Positions 33,501 through 46,095 of a stretch of 64,000 nt of DNA are shown one piece after another. Position numbers and translations under genes: made by a program. Position 1 is the first letter of the stretch. Each line of letters starts with the position of its first letter. The notes beneath the pieces are model-generated. The model was not told the origin of the DNA. It searched no databases and was given only the letters and a program-made list of their open reading frames with translations. Source of the stretch: Prunus persica (taxonomy: Eukaryota; Streptophyta; Magnoliopsida; Rosales; Rosaceae). The DNA is taken from positions 4,549,269-4,613,268 of the forward strand of contig NC_034009.1 of NCBI RefSeq assembly GCF_000346465.2, in the 5' to 3' direction.

Positions 33501-35193
33501 ATGATTTCATGTACAGGAAATACACAATTGAGGAGATCGAAGTAGCAACAAATAATTTTTCAAACGTAAACAAGATTGGGGAAGGAGGCTATGGGCCAGT
33601 ATACAGAGGTGAACTAGACCACACACCAGTGGCAATAAAAGTTCTATGTCCTGACGCAGCTCAAGGACGGTCACAGTTCCAGCAAGAGGTTGGTGACTTT
33701 GCTCATTATCAAACTTTAAGATGGAACTCTCACATTGTTGCCAAAACTGGGAACATGTTGTTTGAAAACAAAAGCAGACAGATCCAATGATTTTCTTATG
33801 ATACTGAAGGGGAACACGAGTATAAAAAATTACTTAAAAAACAAAAAGAGAGAATAGAAATACTTAAATAGATAAAAAGATAACTTCTCTGGTTTAAGAA
33901 GTTGCTCGGGCATCAAACAAAGAGTTGAATCAATTAGTTCTTCAAGTGATTTATTGTACATCTAAAAGTAGTTAATACAAATCCCCCAACCCTTTCAAGT
34001 TGTAACAGTTCAATTAGAAATGCTAGGATTATTGATATTTCTTACTCTCAAAGGCTAATAAGCTTCTTCTTTCTAAGCCATTTATATTGTTTGTGTCTTT
34101 CTGAGAAATATATCTGGCAACTCTTAACTATGCAGGTTCAAGTATTGAGTTGCATGCGCCATCCAAACATGGTTCTCCTTCTTGGAGCCTGCCCAGAGTA
34201 TGGTTGCCTGGTCTATGAGTACATGGCTAATGGAAGCTTAGAAGACCGTCTCTTCCGGCGAGGTAACACCCCAGTTATTCCTTGGCAACTAAGGTTCCAT
34301 ATAGCTGCAGAAATTGGCACCGGCCTTTTGTTCCTTCATCATACCAAGCCAGAACCCCTTGTACACCGTGACCTGAAACCCGGAAACATTTTGCTAGACC
34401 ATCACTATGTGAGCAAGATCAGTGATGTTGGTTTGGCCAGGCTAGTCCCTCCATCAGTAGCCGATTCAGTCACTCAATATCATATGACATCAACAGCCGG
34501 AACATTCTGTTATATAGACCCAGAGTATCAGCAAACTGGGATGCTTGGAATCAAATCTGATATCTACTCACTTGGGGTCATGTTTCTACAACTAATAACA
34601 GCCAAGCCACCAATGGGTTTGACTCATCATGTTCAGCGGGCTATGGAGAACGGGACTTTCCAAGAGATGCTTGACCCTGCTGTTCCTGACTGGCCAGTTG
34701 AGGAAGCCTTAAAGTTTGCCAAGATAGCTTTACAATGTGCCGAAATGAGGCGTAAAGACAGACCGGATCTTGGAAATGTTGTGCTACCTGAGCTGAACAG
34801 ATTGAGAAAACTAGCCGAAGATAACAAGACGTGTGGCATCATCGGTGGTGGTGAAGAATTTTCACCAAGTCATGGCCCCATTTCCACAATACAAGTGAGT
34901 TTCATAACATAAACCTTGCATTGCACTCGAGGTTCATATTACATACAGCTTAGAGAAACTTCAAATTTTGGCAAACTGAATGAGGTTCATACCACATACA
35001 GCCTGTGAAGGCTTCACAAGATTGTTAGCTCTTTTGTTTTTGGATATTTTGTGAACATTTGTACTTACTTATTAACTTTTTGGGGTTTTTCTTTCAGGAT
35101 GTTATAAGTGACGTTGAGCTACCACAGTCTGGATACTATAGCTCAAGCTCAAGGAGGAGTTCAAGGGCATCATCTAATTATGGAAGAAACTAA
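30518..35193 (+). CDS. USP-domain receptor-like cytoplasmic kinase (RLCK-IX type)
   Basis: Soluble plant kinase with an N-terminal universal stress domain, a coiled coil and a C-terminal Ser/Thr kinase; substrates of this group are poorly known. Ten exons join in frame to 779 residues: 30518-30683, 30777-30898, 30982-31103, 31229-31437, 31545-31599, 32081-32366, 32619-32720, 33266-33688, 34136-34894, 35098-35193. USP motifs: 'TVAVAIDKDKSSQYAIKWTV', 'IDILVLGAPARHGLLR'. The coiled coil spans about residues 320-430. Kinase: loop 'GEGGYGPVYRG' (459-469), lysine 479, 'HRDLKPGN' (572-579). 'SDVGLAR' (591-597) puts DVG where DFG is usual; 'GTFCYIDPEYQQTG' follows. An intron splits the kinase after residue 495. 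The C-terminus is a serine/arginine-rich tail ('SSSSRRSSRASSNYGRN') with no U-box. The complete paralogue of the gene to the left. Confidence 0.94.
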
Positions 35194-36889
35194 TACTTTC
35201 CCTAAAAATACAGCTTTTCAACTTCTTCCAGGTTTAATCCAATTTGATCCAAACCTGCCCATAGATTGTTTAGGAAATTAGGACTATGCTGTGAGTCTAT
35301 TGAATATGTATCCATAAATTCTTTATTTTTTGAAAAACAAATCTCCTCTTAGGCAAGGCCATCTGACATTCGAGACGTCAACGCTAAATGCTCTTTTGCA
35401 ATACACGAGTGGCATTTTGTTTTTTTACAGAAGTCATACTTCAAATATCATGCTCTGATACCATGATAGAGTTTGCTGTTTACCACACTCCTCAAAAGCT
35501 TAAAGTATAAGGTTGTGACCAACAGTTACTTTATTTTCTAACACAAACATTTATCCAAACTCAAGAGTATGGTCTAAGAGTTCCAGCTCCAGTCCAATTG
35601 TCCATCCAGCGGATGTAAAATCTGAGTGTCGGTGCACAATGCCAGAAACCTGTTAGAAACAATAGCATATTTTGAAGTCAACTATATGAGTACACTGATT
35701 GTTGTTGCTCTATCACACATAATATCACTAATAGAACCAAGAACACCCTCGCCTCTTGCCTAAATATCAGCGTCACCAAATAATTAGTCGAAGACTCCCA
35801 CAGTACAGTATTATGACCACACATATTGATTTAAGGTCTATTTTTATACATAGTCACGACAGGATGTTTTTGCCAGAATATATCTTGAGCAGGAAATTAT
35901 TTATTTATATCATCGACTTTCCAACAATATATGCTTCCCGCAAAAGTGATAAAGCTCAACAGTTGTATCTGTTAATTTAAGAAGGTACTTTTTAAAGTCA
36001 ATGAAACTCCAAGGAAATCAAAGGGAAAACAATAAGAAAGACAACACAAACACACACATATCTTTTTTCTTTTTCTTTTTTAAATGAGATAGGGGGGATA
36101 AAACCCCAAAAAGAAACGACAAATAACTAATATAGATCAAGCGAGGCCTAGCAACGCCTAACAAATCATCCACCAAGAAAGAGCTAACCCAGGCAGGAGC
36201 CTCATCCAAATAACAAACACACACATATCTTTGAGTTAGAGTATCATTAGCAGGGTGAAAATTCAGTTACAAATAAATATAAAAACTTGAAAAAGGAGAA
36301 AAGCAATTTGTGCAATTTAAGGTTTCATAGCAGTTTATGTGAAGCATAGAACACGCATCAAAGCCAATAGACAGAAAGAGAAGCTGCAGTAAATAGCAAG
36401 GGAAACAGACACGAGGGGAATTAGTTTTGACTGACAGATTAGTTTCAGCATGTGAGATTCAAAAGAAATAGTAGGACTACTCTTACGTTTATTTCTTACT
36501 CCTCTGAGTGTACTTTGAGTCTGAGTGAATGCAGCATTTCGTTGCAAATTTGGTAAGTTCAGGTTAGCATCTCTAGCATTATATTGGCACGTTATCCATC
36601 ACCAATATCCAACTTCATTTCAGCTTGAACAAGGGGAGCCTACATAAGACCTTGGAGATCAGGAAAATTTCTGTTATCCAGAATGAACATAAGAAGAAAG
36701 TGCAGAGACATACCCATGCACAATATAGGGCGATGCATATATCTGAGCTGCAATTATCATCTTGTATACATACAAGCACTTGTTGAACCAATAGAATGAG
36801 AACTGTAACTGATAGACATGCAATTGTCAGTGACAATCCTTATCTAACAATCGATCAAACATGTCTTTACACGAAGTGCAGGTCACTGG
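35194..36889. other. Intergenic region between RLCK and PPR genes
   Basis: The first part is RLCK 3' UTR. Around 36061-36220 there is a stretch with pyrimidine/A tracts and 'GGGGGGATAAAACCCC', which looks like repeat-derived noncoding DNA. I see no gene; the open frames here are short and unconserved-looking. Part of the right side may be PPR 3' UTR. Confidence 0.4.
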
Positions 36890-38609
36890 TCAGTAATTCC
36901 AAAAGATCTGGTTCCTCCGATATTGCTTTTTCAAATATACTGAAATTAACCTCCTATAAGTCCATTCCCTCTGACTCTGGAACTCCAAAAATGCCTCTGA
37001 GCTTGCATGAAAGTCCCCTTTTCCCAAAACTTCAAACACAAATGGATCTGTTAATATGAGTGGAGAATCATCCAAATTCATTTTATTGAGAGCAAAATAC
37101 ATATTTTTTCCTAGTCTTCTCTCTAAGTAAGCATCAACAACACAACCACAAGTCACAAGATCAGGAAAAACTTTCTCATGTTTCATGTGTTCAAGGCTCA
37201 GATGGAGATCCCAGAGTAGAGACATCCTAGAAAAGGCCAGAGCACGAATATTAAATGTAGTAAGATCAGGATGGAAACCAGCTTCCACCATTCTCAGAAA
37301 TTCTCTTTGTAAGCTTTTCATCTTAAAATCGGCAGCATAAGATAACAACAAAAGGTTCCATGAAAGATTTCCCAAGTTTCTTCTACCTAGACCAACATTC
37401 TTCAGGAGCTCAGCTAATCTGTAAAACTTCCTTTTCTTCAGATACGCAAATGACATTGCCCGGATTCCCTCTTCCTCTATAAGAAACCTAGACCTCTTAA
37501 GGCGGCCATAAGCGGTCTCCATTTCAGTCAGAGAACCAAAAATGCTATAGTATCTAATAAAGGCATTACCAGTGGCAGAGTCCAACGGGAAACCCCTTGA
37601 AATCATTTCTTTCAATGTACCTTCCATCAATTCAAGCTGCCCCCCTTTCCCAAAGCAAGAGATAGCCAGTGAGTAAACCTCTGGAAACAAACTTAAATTC
37701 CTAGACCTTATCTGAGCCAAAATTTCATTCACTTTTTCGAAACATCCCACATTGCCATAAGCATCAAATAACTCGGAAACAACCTGAATACTAGGCACAA
37801 AAGAACTATGTAACATTTCGTCCCAAATTGCCTCAGCTTGAGGAAAAAGACCATTGTTCGCATGGCATAGCATCAAAGCAGATAGAGTGGAGTTGCTAGG
37901 CAAAAGACCATCGGATTTCATTTCAAGTACAAGCTCCTGGGCTACATGAGGCATCTTTTGTCTACTTAAACTTCGTATTAGTGGCACACAATCTACGTAA
38001 ATACCCTTGCCATCAAAACACTCTTCCTGCTTCCATTTCCGGATTATCTGTTCTAAGCACACCCCAAATGAAAGGCATTCAAACACATATCCATCAAGAA
38101 ATCTAAAACAATAACAAGCATTACAAGCCCATGTATATAGACCAAGAAATAAATAACTGAGTACACGCATGAACTGCAAACATAGCAGTAATAGTAGTAA
38201 TAAGATGTTGAATACACTAAAAGGTAAAAAGCATGAGAAAGTTTTTTCGTAGTATAATAGAAAAATAGTCTCTTTTTCCGAATAAGAAAACACACAAGTC
38301 ACACTAAAACAACAAAATTCTTGAATATCCAACTGGTGCTACATAAGATGCAAAGGTGCTGGAAATAAATTATGGGCATTTGTTGAACCAGAATTTGCTT
38401 AAAATAAAAGTCCCAATTTCGCAAATACAGTACTTTTTTTCTTTTGAAGTGACTACAGATACTTTTAATTAATTAACTGAAAATAAGCCAAAATCGTCTG
38501 TTCATAATAGAAACGGAGACTCACCTTGCGTGCCAGGGCTCGACTCTGTGACTGTGGTTGATGGGAGGAAAAAGAAAGATGCTGTGGCTTGAGAGAACTT
38601 GAAACACAT
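36890..38609 (-). CDS. Pentatricopeptide repeat (PPR) protein, P-type
   Basis: PPR proteins bind organellar RNA and act in its processing, stability or translation. The main exon 36890-38052 holds tandem 35-residue helical repeats, for example '[20 protein letters not shown]', '[19 protein letters not shown]', '[18 protein letters not shown]', '[20 protein letters not shown]' and '[19 protein letters not shown]'. It has no E/DYW editing domain. A small first exon 38525-38609 joins in phase with the acceptor at 38053 and gives 415 residues. An upstream ATG at 38638 has the wrong phase for this junction. The long open frame continuing leftward to 38332 is read-through of the intron. The short serine/threonine-rich N-terminus could be an organelle-targeting peptide, but which organelle is not clear. 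It closely resembles an Arabidopsis PPR protein that I believe is At3g42630 (from memory). Confidence 0.85.
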
Positions 38610-38929
38610 GTTGTGCTCAGAAGAAGAGTGCCCCCCATTTTCACACACAGCTCAATGTTGGAAACTGAAAGAAGTTGGAAGCGACGCGTTTTGCATCGAG
38701 GCCTTTTCTTTTCCTTTTTCTTTTTCTATAAAGGGAAGGGAGTAAAGTTTGTAGTTTTGTGGTCCATAAGTATTTGTATTGCTTATTGACCCAAAAAAAA
38801 GTATTTGTATTCTCAATCGATATAGTCAACCAAGTATATGTTATTGTAACATCAATATAATATCTAAATTATCATATTTGGGTCCAAAAGTTAGGGTCTC
38901 ATCAATCCGGCCAAATTGATAAAATCAAT

Positions 38930-39060
38930 CGATTTAAACTATAATTTTCAGTTTGGTTTGGTTTTTATCACAAAAAAATTAAAAATTGAATCGGACTATA
39001 TACGGTTTGGTTTCGTTTGATTTTTTAGATTTTATAAACCGGCATAAATCAAACTTAAAG
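38930..39060. repeat. GGTTTGGTTTT-type dispersed repeat
   Basis: 'CAGTTTGGTTTGGTTTTTAT' near 38949 and 'TACGGTTTGGTTTCGTTTGA' near 39001, with complementary 'AACCGGCATAAATCAAAC' nearby, match the style of 6455-6670 and 15430-15610. Confidence 0.4.
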
Positions 39061-40196
39061 ATAATAATTTTCTCTGCAGATAAGTTTAAACTACAACCGA
39101 TAGTCTATACCAAGTCTCCAAATCCGAACACATAGTAAATAAACTTGCAAATAAACAATGACTTAAAACTTCATGCAGCCATTAAAAGAAAAAAAAAGGA
39201 GATATTTTTGCATCCTTTGAGAGGTATTCAGATGTTAAAAAAGTGAAAACTCATTTCAAAATCGGGCCTGATTTTGAAATCTAATAAAAATGGAGTTCAG
39301 ATTGTAATTTCCATTTTCACTCTCTTTTTTCACGCGAGCTTCGCTGCCTCTCAACTCTCTCGCGCTCTCTCAACTCTCCCCCTCAATCTCTCAACTCTCT
39401 CTCGCTTCGTTGCCATAAAACACAACTTATGACTAAATTTGAATCATCTTTCGTCTAAACTCAATTTGGAGAACAAGAAGTTCGAAGCAAACATTGATAA
39501 ATATGGTTAGACTGGTCTTTGTATACGTGGTTGTAGTTTTGTAACAGGCTTGGAGTGCCGCAACGTCCTCTTCCACAAAGTGCCTGATGTGCCTGATGCC
39601 TGATGTGTAACGTGCTTTTCTTCTTATCTGACAAGTTCACATATTTTCGTGTTCTTGTTTATTTTGTTCCAGATTTGTAGGGGAGTGGCCGCCTATGCCT
39701 GAAGTGCCTGATGTTCTCTTGTGTTATCTGTAGTGCTGATATGTTTTCTCTAGTAGTTCCTTGACAGTTCTTCAGTTGAAAAACTTTAATGGAAGTGTCT
39801 AGTTACAAATTTCAATTGGCTTTGCAGTTTGAAACAATGAACCAAAATTTCTATTAAATGCTTTGCAATTTTCTTTTTCTTAATTTCTTTGAGCTCAACA
39901 ATTGACAGTAGAATCCACTTTTAAGTGACGATGGTGAGGTGAAATTATACCCACTTTGTCAATATTTCTAGGAACATAACCTCATGCATTGGGCAACTAC
40001 ATCATTGATTCAACCATATTCAACATAGCATTATTCAACAATCCAACTTACAAGTTACAAGGGGGACGTAATCTTTTGTCTTGCAACCCTTGACAGCCTC
40101 ATAGGTATCCAAAGCTTTGTTCCTTTGGTCTTTGGAAGTATTGGTCCAATTGTTCAGCACATCATCATTAGTGTGGGCAATGAGACCTTACGTTAT

Positions 40197-40760
40197 GTGT
40201 CACTGAAAATTAAGATCGCAATGCTGAAAAAGATGAAATCAAGGCTGTTTATACCGAAAATAAACGGCCTATGACCACCGAACACGTGGACAGGATCGAT
40301 ATTGATCACAGAAACCCTTCGGCATGTTGCCTACCGAAGCCGTCCATTTTGACCCTTTTACTACCAGACACGTGGCATGCTCACAATCCGCGTCTACAGT
40401 CCCACATCGAAAATATGAGCACAATGCACACCTCCCAAGGCCTATATAAGAAGACCCCTATCCCCAAAAGGAAGGGATCAGAACGAACGGTACGCATCCG
40501 ATTGATCTGTCAGTTAACATTACTAAAACCGTACTTACTAAAGCATCGGAGAGCCTTCGGCCGGTACCACACCGGTACCCCAAGGACTTACCGAATGTGT
40601 CCTTTGCAGGTACTTACCCTTCTGAAGTAAAACATCTTCCGAAGAAAGACACTTACCGAAGGCATAATATCACTAAGTTGGCGAAATACGAAACGAGCCA
40701 CTTTTTCGCATCAACAAAGGCATTTCTCAAACCAAAACATATTATGACTAGTAGACAAGC
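40197..40760 (+). mobile_element. Possible LTR fragment (solo or truncated LTR)
   Basis: Higher GC than the surroundings, with abrupt edges. A TATA-like 'CCTATATAAGAAGACCCC' lies at 40440, followed about 110 bp later by a C-rich 'CCGGTACCACACCGGTACCC' segment and further 'CTTACCGAA' words. This promoter-then-R layout is common in Ty3/gypsy-type LTRs, and 'CTTACCGAA'-type words recur at about 40588 and 40652. I could not find matching flanks, PBS or coding remains, so class and limits are uncertain. Confidence 0.35.
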
Positions 40761-42389
40761 CAAATTTAACAAACGATGCCGGCATAACTAAAGGCCTTGA
40801 TTTTTCAACTCAACAATGATGCCAGCAATACCATCCCTCGTCGTAGGGCTACATCCCAAACCCGGCCTAAATCCTCAGTTTCCTTCCTCGATTTTGCCCC
40901 GAAATTTCTCCTATTAGGGTTGGGGACCAAACAGAAATCCGGCCCAACAGAGATTTGTGCCATCCTTAACTGACCCAAGAAAAACACACACAAAAGTCCA
41001 TCAACCACAAAGCCTCCAATGTGGGAACTGGAGTTGGCTTTCACACCTCAATTTAGTGACGCATTCTGTATTATGACAATATAAATTCCATATTAGAGTT
41101 GAGGCCAGCAAGCAATTGCAAAGATGCGTGAAGACACTAATTTTGAAAGAGTGCTGCTATTTCCAACTCCCGTCCTATTTCCCCACCCACTTTATCTTCG
41201 AACTTTTAAAAACAAAATTACCTCTTTGTAAAATGACTTTTGACACCCTTTCTTATTTCCCGTAAAATGACTTCTTATTTCCCGTAACCCACCTATTCTC
41301 CCCTCATCCTTGTCAAACACCAACCCGTGGACTAAACTCGAAGCTCAGTTGCAGTCCCTTCAGTACAAAGCCATTGACCCACAAAGAAGTTGTTGCAATT
41401 GATATTAGGGTTGATAGAAAGGAAGAAATCAAAACTCAAATTGAACTTTTCAAAGACAAAAGTACACGTATCACCCTCCTCTGCACCATAAACTGAATCG
41501 CATACTAGGCTAGTTTGTTTCTTTCCAAATCCAACTGCAACATTAACGCATGTATTAGAAATGAACTACGAATCTTTTTTAATATTTTGTGAAACTAAAA
41601 ATAAATAATTTTAAAGGAAATAAACAATTGAGTTAGGAATCATTCTTACTGCCAAGTTGTCTCTACTCTCAGCCATGAAAACCATTATATATATGTAATT
41701 ATTCTGTGTTTTTAGTAAGAACTCTGTTTAGTGCCTGGGTAATGAGATTTGATGACAGTGCACAGCCATATCTTTAGGTAGAGATGGTACGTCTAGTTAC
41801 AAGCCGGCCAGTCCAATGTCACATGTTGTTTTTCGGGGATTTTTCTGGAATTGTGATTGAAGAAAATAATTGGAAGAAGAATAGGAAGAGGATGTTGGGT
41901 TTGTTTGGGTTATTTTTTTTACTTTTTTGCTTGATTTTTAAGTTTTACTTGAATTAATAATTAAAAGATATTTTAAGAATAATAATAAGTGAAAAAATAA
42001 GACTGTATTTTTTAAATTTACATAATAAATAAAATTAAAAAAAAGACAATTAAGTAAAAATAGCAACACTCTTCTGAAAAATGGGCAATCAGTTGATTCA
42101 ATTGTACACCATTAGATTAGCCAACCTTTATCTATACGGCAATGCATGGATATGAAGCTACTTGCCGTAAGAAACATGAAACAATTAAATTAGAATATCT
42201 GCAAGAAAAGTAAGATGTTTTCTATAAATAATAATTCTTACTCTGTATATGCGCAGTGGTCCAAATCAAATCATTTAGATTTGAAGAATATAAATAAAAA
42301 TAGTAGAAAAATGACAGGTCCATATATCTTGTGGTTTTTAATTCATACATGGTTAATTAGTGGGTAGAATTGGAATAATGGACATCACT

Positions 42390-42390
<1 letters not shown>

Positions 42391-42445
<55 letters not shown>

Positions 42446-42446
42446 G
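42391..42446 (+). repeat. Compound (CT)n(TA)n microsatellite
   Basis: About 16 CT units followed by about 11 TA units. Open frames across it are products of the repeat. Confidence 0.92.
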
Positions 42447-43944
42447 TATGAATCGATGGCAGCCAATCGAATTATTGAGCATACAATTCAACCATTGGCA
42501 GATGAAAAGGAGAATGATTATCAAAAGCTAGGTTTTATGCTTTTGTTGGCATGTCCTCAAAAGTCACACAACAATGCTGTTGGGTACTTTTTCAACTCAG
42601 TTGGATTACAAAATTTATTGAATGAGACCTAAAATGTTAGTTTGTTCAAGTGCTCATCATGATCTATTACCTCTAATGGGCCATAGTTTCAGAATATATT
42701 TATTGAAGGAAAAACAAATAGGGAAAATGATCATTGAAGAATATGTGTGTGACAATTATTAGAATAGTGGTAGGAGCAACTTGTACTTGTATGTGATCCT
42801 CCTCATATGTTATATTTGGGGCATTTTTAGTGCATGAATTTGCATGTGATTGGTAGATTGTGTCACCTCAACATGCAATCAATCACCTTGGTAGATTGTG
42901 CCACTAAAGAGGATTTCTATGCAACGAGAAGTTATTGCAGTTATGTTATGTATGATAATACTTAATTGGCTTAGTATATTATCACAATAACATTTTCGAT
43001 GTAGATAAGTTTTTCTTCTTGTACTGATTTCTTTCTTCAATGAAGTTCTTCAGTTGACAAAAACAAACAAAAAATGCTCTCAATTAGCACTATTACTCAA
43101 AAGAAAATTGAATTCATTCACATCATATACACATTTTCTTTGTGGTATGCATGCATATTGAAATTTTTCGAGGTTCATTTTGGTTTTGTTATCTCCATGG
43201 AAGGTGTGGTTCCAAGAGCCCTAGGGCTACCAGCTCATAGTAAATCTCCCAAAATGGTGTGCATCTGAGATTTTGAATTGTCATAGGAAAATAGAGCAGT
43301 TAATGTAAGACAAGAGAAGAGAAGGGAAGAGAAGAAAAGTGAAGAGAACCAGGTTCGCAAAAGTTATAATCACTGATATTTTAGATTTGTCCCCACTTAT
43401 TATTGCTTTCTATATGTTGATATTTTATGTGACAAGAAATGTGAAATCATTGACCACAAACTCATCTTGTCTCCTTTCCTTTGTTGGCTTTTTGCATGGT
43501 GGCCTTGGTAGGTTGCTTGTCAATGCTTTTTTCTTTTAGGGTATTTGAGAATCCGTCCTTTATTTTTCACAATTTTGCAACTGTCTCAAATTCTTTGGTA
43601 TTCCTTTGCAAATATACCTATCTAATTGAAAATAATCTTTTGTAGGTTATATATCCTTTTACTATAGTTTTCACCACATTTTGTTGTCACCTACTTGATC
43701 TGTTCCTAATTGATCGATCATTCATGCCACGCCGGGTGAATGAGGGCGACTACCTCCACTCACCATTTTTTTTACACACAAATAGCCCCAATAAGTCATT
43801 TTTTCTTAATAATTTACAGAGACATCATTTTCGCTCACCACATATCCTTAATAATGAATACATATAATTTTCAAGTGCCGAAAGCTAATGAGATGTGAAT
43901 TTGGGCATATTTTAATATTAGTGACATAAGTATCGTTAGATTAA

Positions 43945-44298
43945 GGGCCAGTTTGGCATTGCTGTGCTGTGAAAATAATCGCTGTCAGATTTGCTGTTAG
44001 ATAAATCAGCTGTGAGATAAAACAGTTTGGCGTTTGGTAAAATTTTTGTTAAAAGTGTTGTTGGTATTGATTTTACGCATAATCAAAAAATGATTGCCAC
44101 ATAATCATTAAACCTAGCGCCTCTTCGAAACTAATTCCTGCATAATCAGAAAATGAAAGCAGCTCATTCCCTTATAGTTTTCTCTCACAGCAATTTTTAA
44201 TAATAAGTGATTTTCTCACAGTTTACCAAACGGGTTGGGCTTTTCAAAATTTTAAAAAAATCACTTATCACTCCAAATAAGCAATGCCAAACGAACAC
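43945..44298. mobile_element. PIF/Harbinger-like MITE, 354 bp, TAA target duplication
   Basis: The left terminus 'GGGCCAGTTTGGCATTGCT' and the complement of the right terminus, 'GTGTTCGTTTGGCATTGCT', match over most of about 19 bp. TAA flanks both sides (43942-43944 and 44299-44301), as expected for PIF/Harbinger or the related Tourist type. Internal text such as 'CAGCTGTGAGATAAAACAG' shows further inverted repeats ('CTGTGAGA...TCTCACAG'). No coding capacity, so it would depend on a transposase elsewhere. Confidence 0.8.
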
Positions 44299-45511
44299 TA
44301 AATGCTAGTTAATCAATATATAATAAAGAATACTTGTACGATAAAACAGTTTACTCCAATGTCATGACAAGAGTTCAAATCATACCTTTCATTAAAAAAA
44401 TAAATAAATAAATAACGAATATGTTTATTGAAAAGAATAAAATAGGCTTACACACACGAAGAATTCTTTTACACAAGAAAAATAAAACAAAAGCTTCAAA
44501 ACACTTACAGAAACACTAGTTTTATTTAATCAGCAGGTTTTTATTTTTGTAATTTCTCTGGAAAATTAATTAGGGGGCTGTGGAAAAGCCATAAAATACT
44601 TGAACTGTACGGATTCAAAAGCAACAAAATATTTTTGGCTGCACCCTTTGCTGCTCTCCCTTTCAAGATGCCAGAGCATATCCCCCCATAGAGGGACGTT
44701 ATTAGGTGTAGGCACTAATGTCAAGTGTCCCTTTCTTTTTCTTAGCAAAACAATGGCTATATATGGATGCTTTCTTTTTCTTCAACATGATGGCAACAAT
44801 GGTCCTTCTGGTTCTAATTAGGGCATGGAAATCACAGCTGATTGATTTTCTGTAACCGATTTCCAGTTTTGGGCATGGCTAGCTCATATCACCCAATGCA
44901 ATTTTGTGAAATCTAGGATTGGTTGGACATTGATATTTGCTTGCATTGTTAGTAAATTCTTGTATACTCAAACTTGGTGCTTCCAATTATTAGAAAATGG
45001 TGAATTTAATTTACAGCAGGTTTTTCATGTACCATATCATTTGAGACTCAAGTTTGGTACACAAATTTGATGTCCTTATCATTACTGCAAAAGAAAAACG
45101 CACAAATACTAACAGAAAGGCTAATGAAAGGTTTAAATGAGCGGAAATTCATCAATAATTTTTAAGGATTCTTGTATTTTTCCATCAAAGAACACAAAGA
45201 ACTACCTTGTTAGAGAAAATAAATAATAATATTAACTAGCTTCCCACACACGTGTCAATATGTATTTTTTTTCTTTCAATAATTCTATTATAAAAGAACT
45301 TTCGTTCTTTTTATGAAATAAGAGAATTTTTGTTGGACATGAAATCTATTTTTTTTTATTTTAGTTATTCATACCTTTAAAGAGTATTGTTTTACATATT
45401 TCTTCTTTTAAAATGAAGTAGTTGTGTGACGAAAATTTTACTTAAATGAGGACAAATATGAGTCATTTGAAAATTTACCAATATAAGGGTTTTTTGCTTT
45501 ATATATATAGA

Positions 45512-45644
45512 TTTTCTCCAATGCGGATATCTGGAAGTTATTATTGTACGGGCGCCATATATTTTCTATTACCCCTCCCTACTTTTCTCCTCTTTATAAT
45601 GATGTCTGTACAATAATAACGTGCAGACGCCCGAATAAGAGAAT
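45512..45644. mobile_element. Inverted-repeat element (MITE-like), copy 2
   Basis: The left arm begins 'TTTTCTCCAATGCGGATATC' and continues 'GTTATTATTGTACGGGCGCC'. The right arm is its inverted relative ('TGTACAATAATAACGTGCAG' to 'CCGAATAAGAGAA'). The 133-bp element shares arm text with 27213-27419: TTCTC at the outside, then a GGAC/GGGCG word, TTATT/TTATC, GTA(C/T)GG and (A/G)CGCCAT. The loop is shorter than in copy 1. Confidence 0.7.
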
Positions 45645-45865
45645 ACCTATTTTTATATTAGCGCATATATATATAGCCCTTTTGTACTTTGAATAAGTTA
45701 ATATGCCAATTTGTCATCTGAACTTTATGATCAGTGTCAATTTGCCTCCGCACAAATGTTTTTGGACAATTTGGGACTTGAGATAACTACTTTTAAATAT
45801 TAAAACATATAAAATAAAACTTAGTGTAAGAAAAATCCAATTGGCACACATCACGGGGTAGTCTT

Positions 45866-46095
45866 TATTAAAGCAAAATGCACTTACTTTTGAAAATGAC
45901 TTTCGAGTTAGTTACATGGCACAGTTAGAATTATGGGTAAAATTCTTTCAAAATATGACGTAGAAATATATTCACGCGTGTGCTAAGGGTCTACTCCTTA
46001 TTAAAGCAAAATGCGTTACTTTTGAAATTAGTTAGTTACATGGCACGATTGGAACTATGGAAAAAATTCCTTCAAAATATAACCCAGAAATATTT
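45866..46095. repeat. Direct duplication, unit about 100 bp, spaced about 132 bp
   Basis: 'TATTAAAGCAAAATGC' begins at about 45867 and again at about 45999. In both copies it is followed by 'TTACTTTTGAAA', 'AGTTAGTTACATGGCAC' and 'TTCAAAATAT'. The copies differ by substitutions and short indels. Confidence 0.75.

Noticed and set aside
38053..38332. N-terminal extension of the PPR frame up to 38332
   Set aside because: The extension is hydrophobic and low-complexity, and reads through a likely intron. The acceptor at 38053 joins in phase to a small first exon at 38525-38609.
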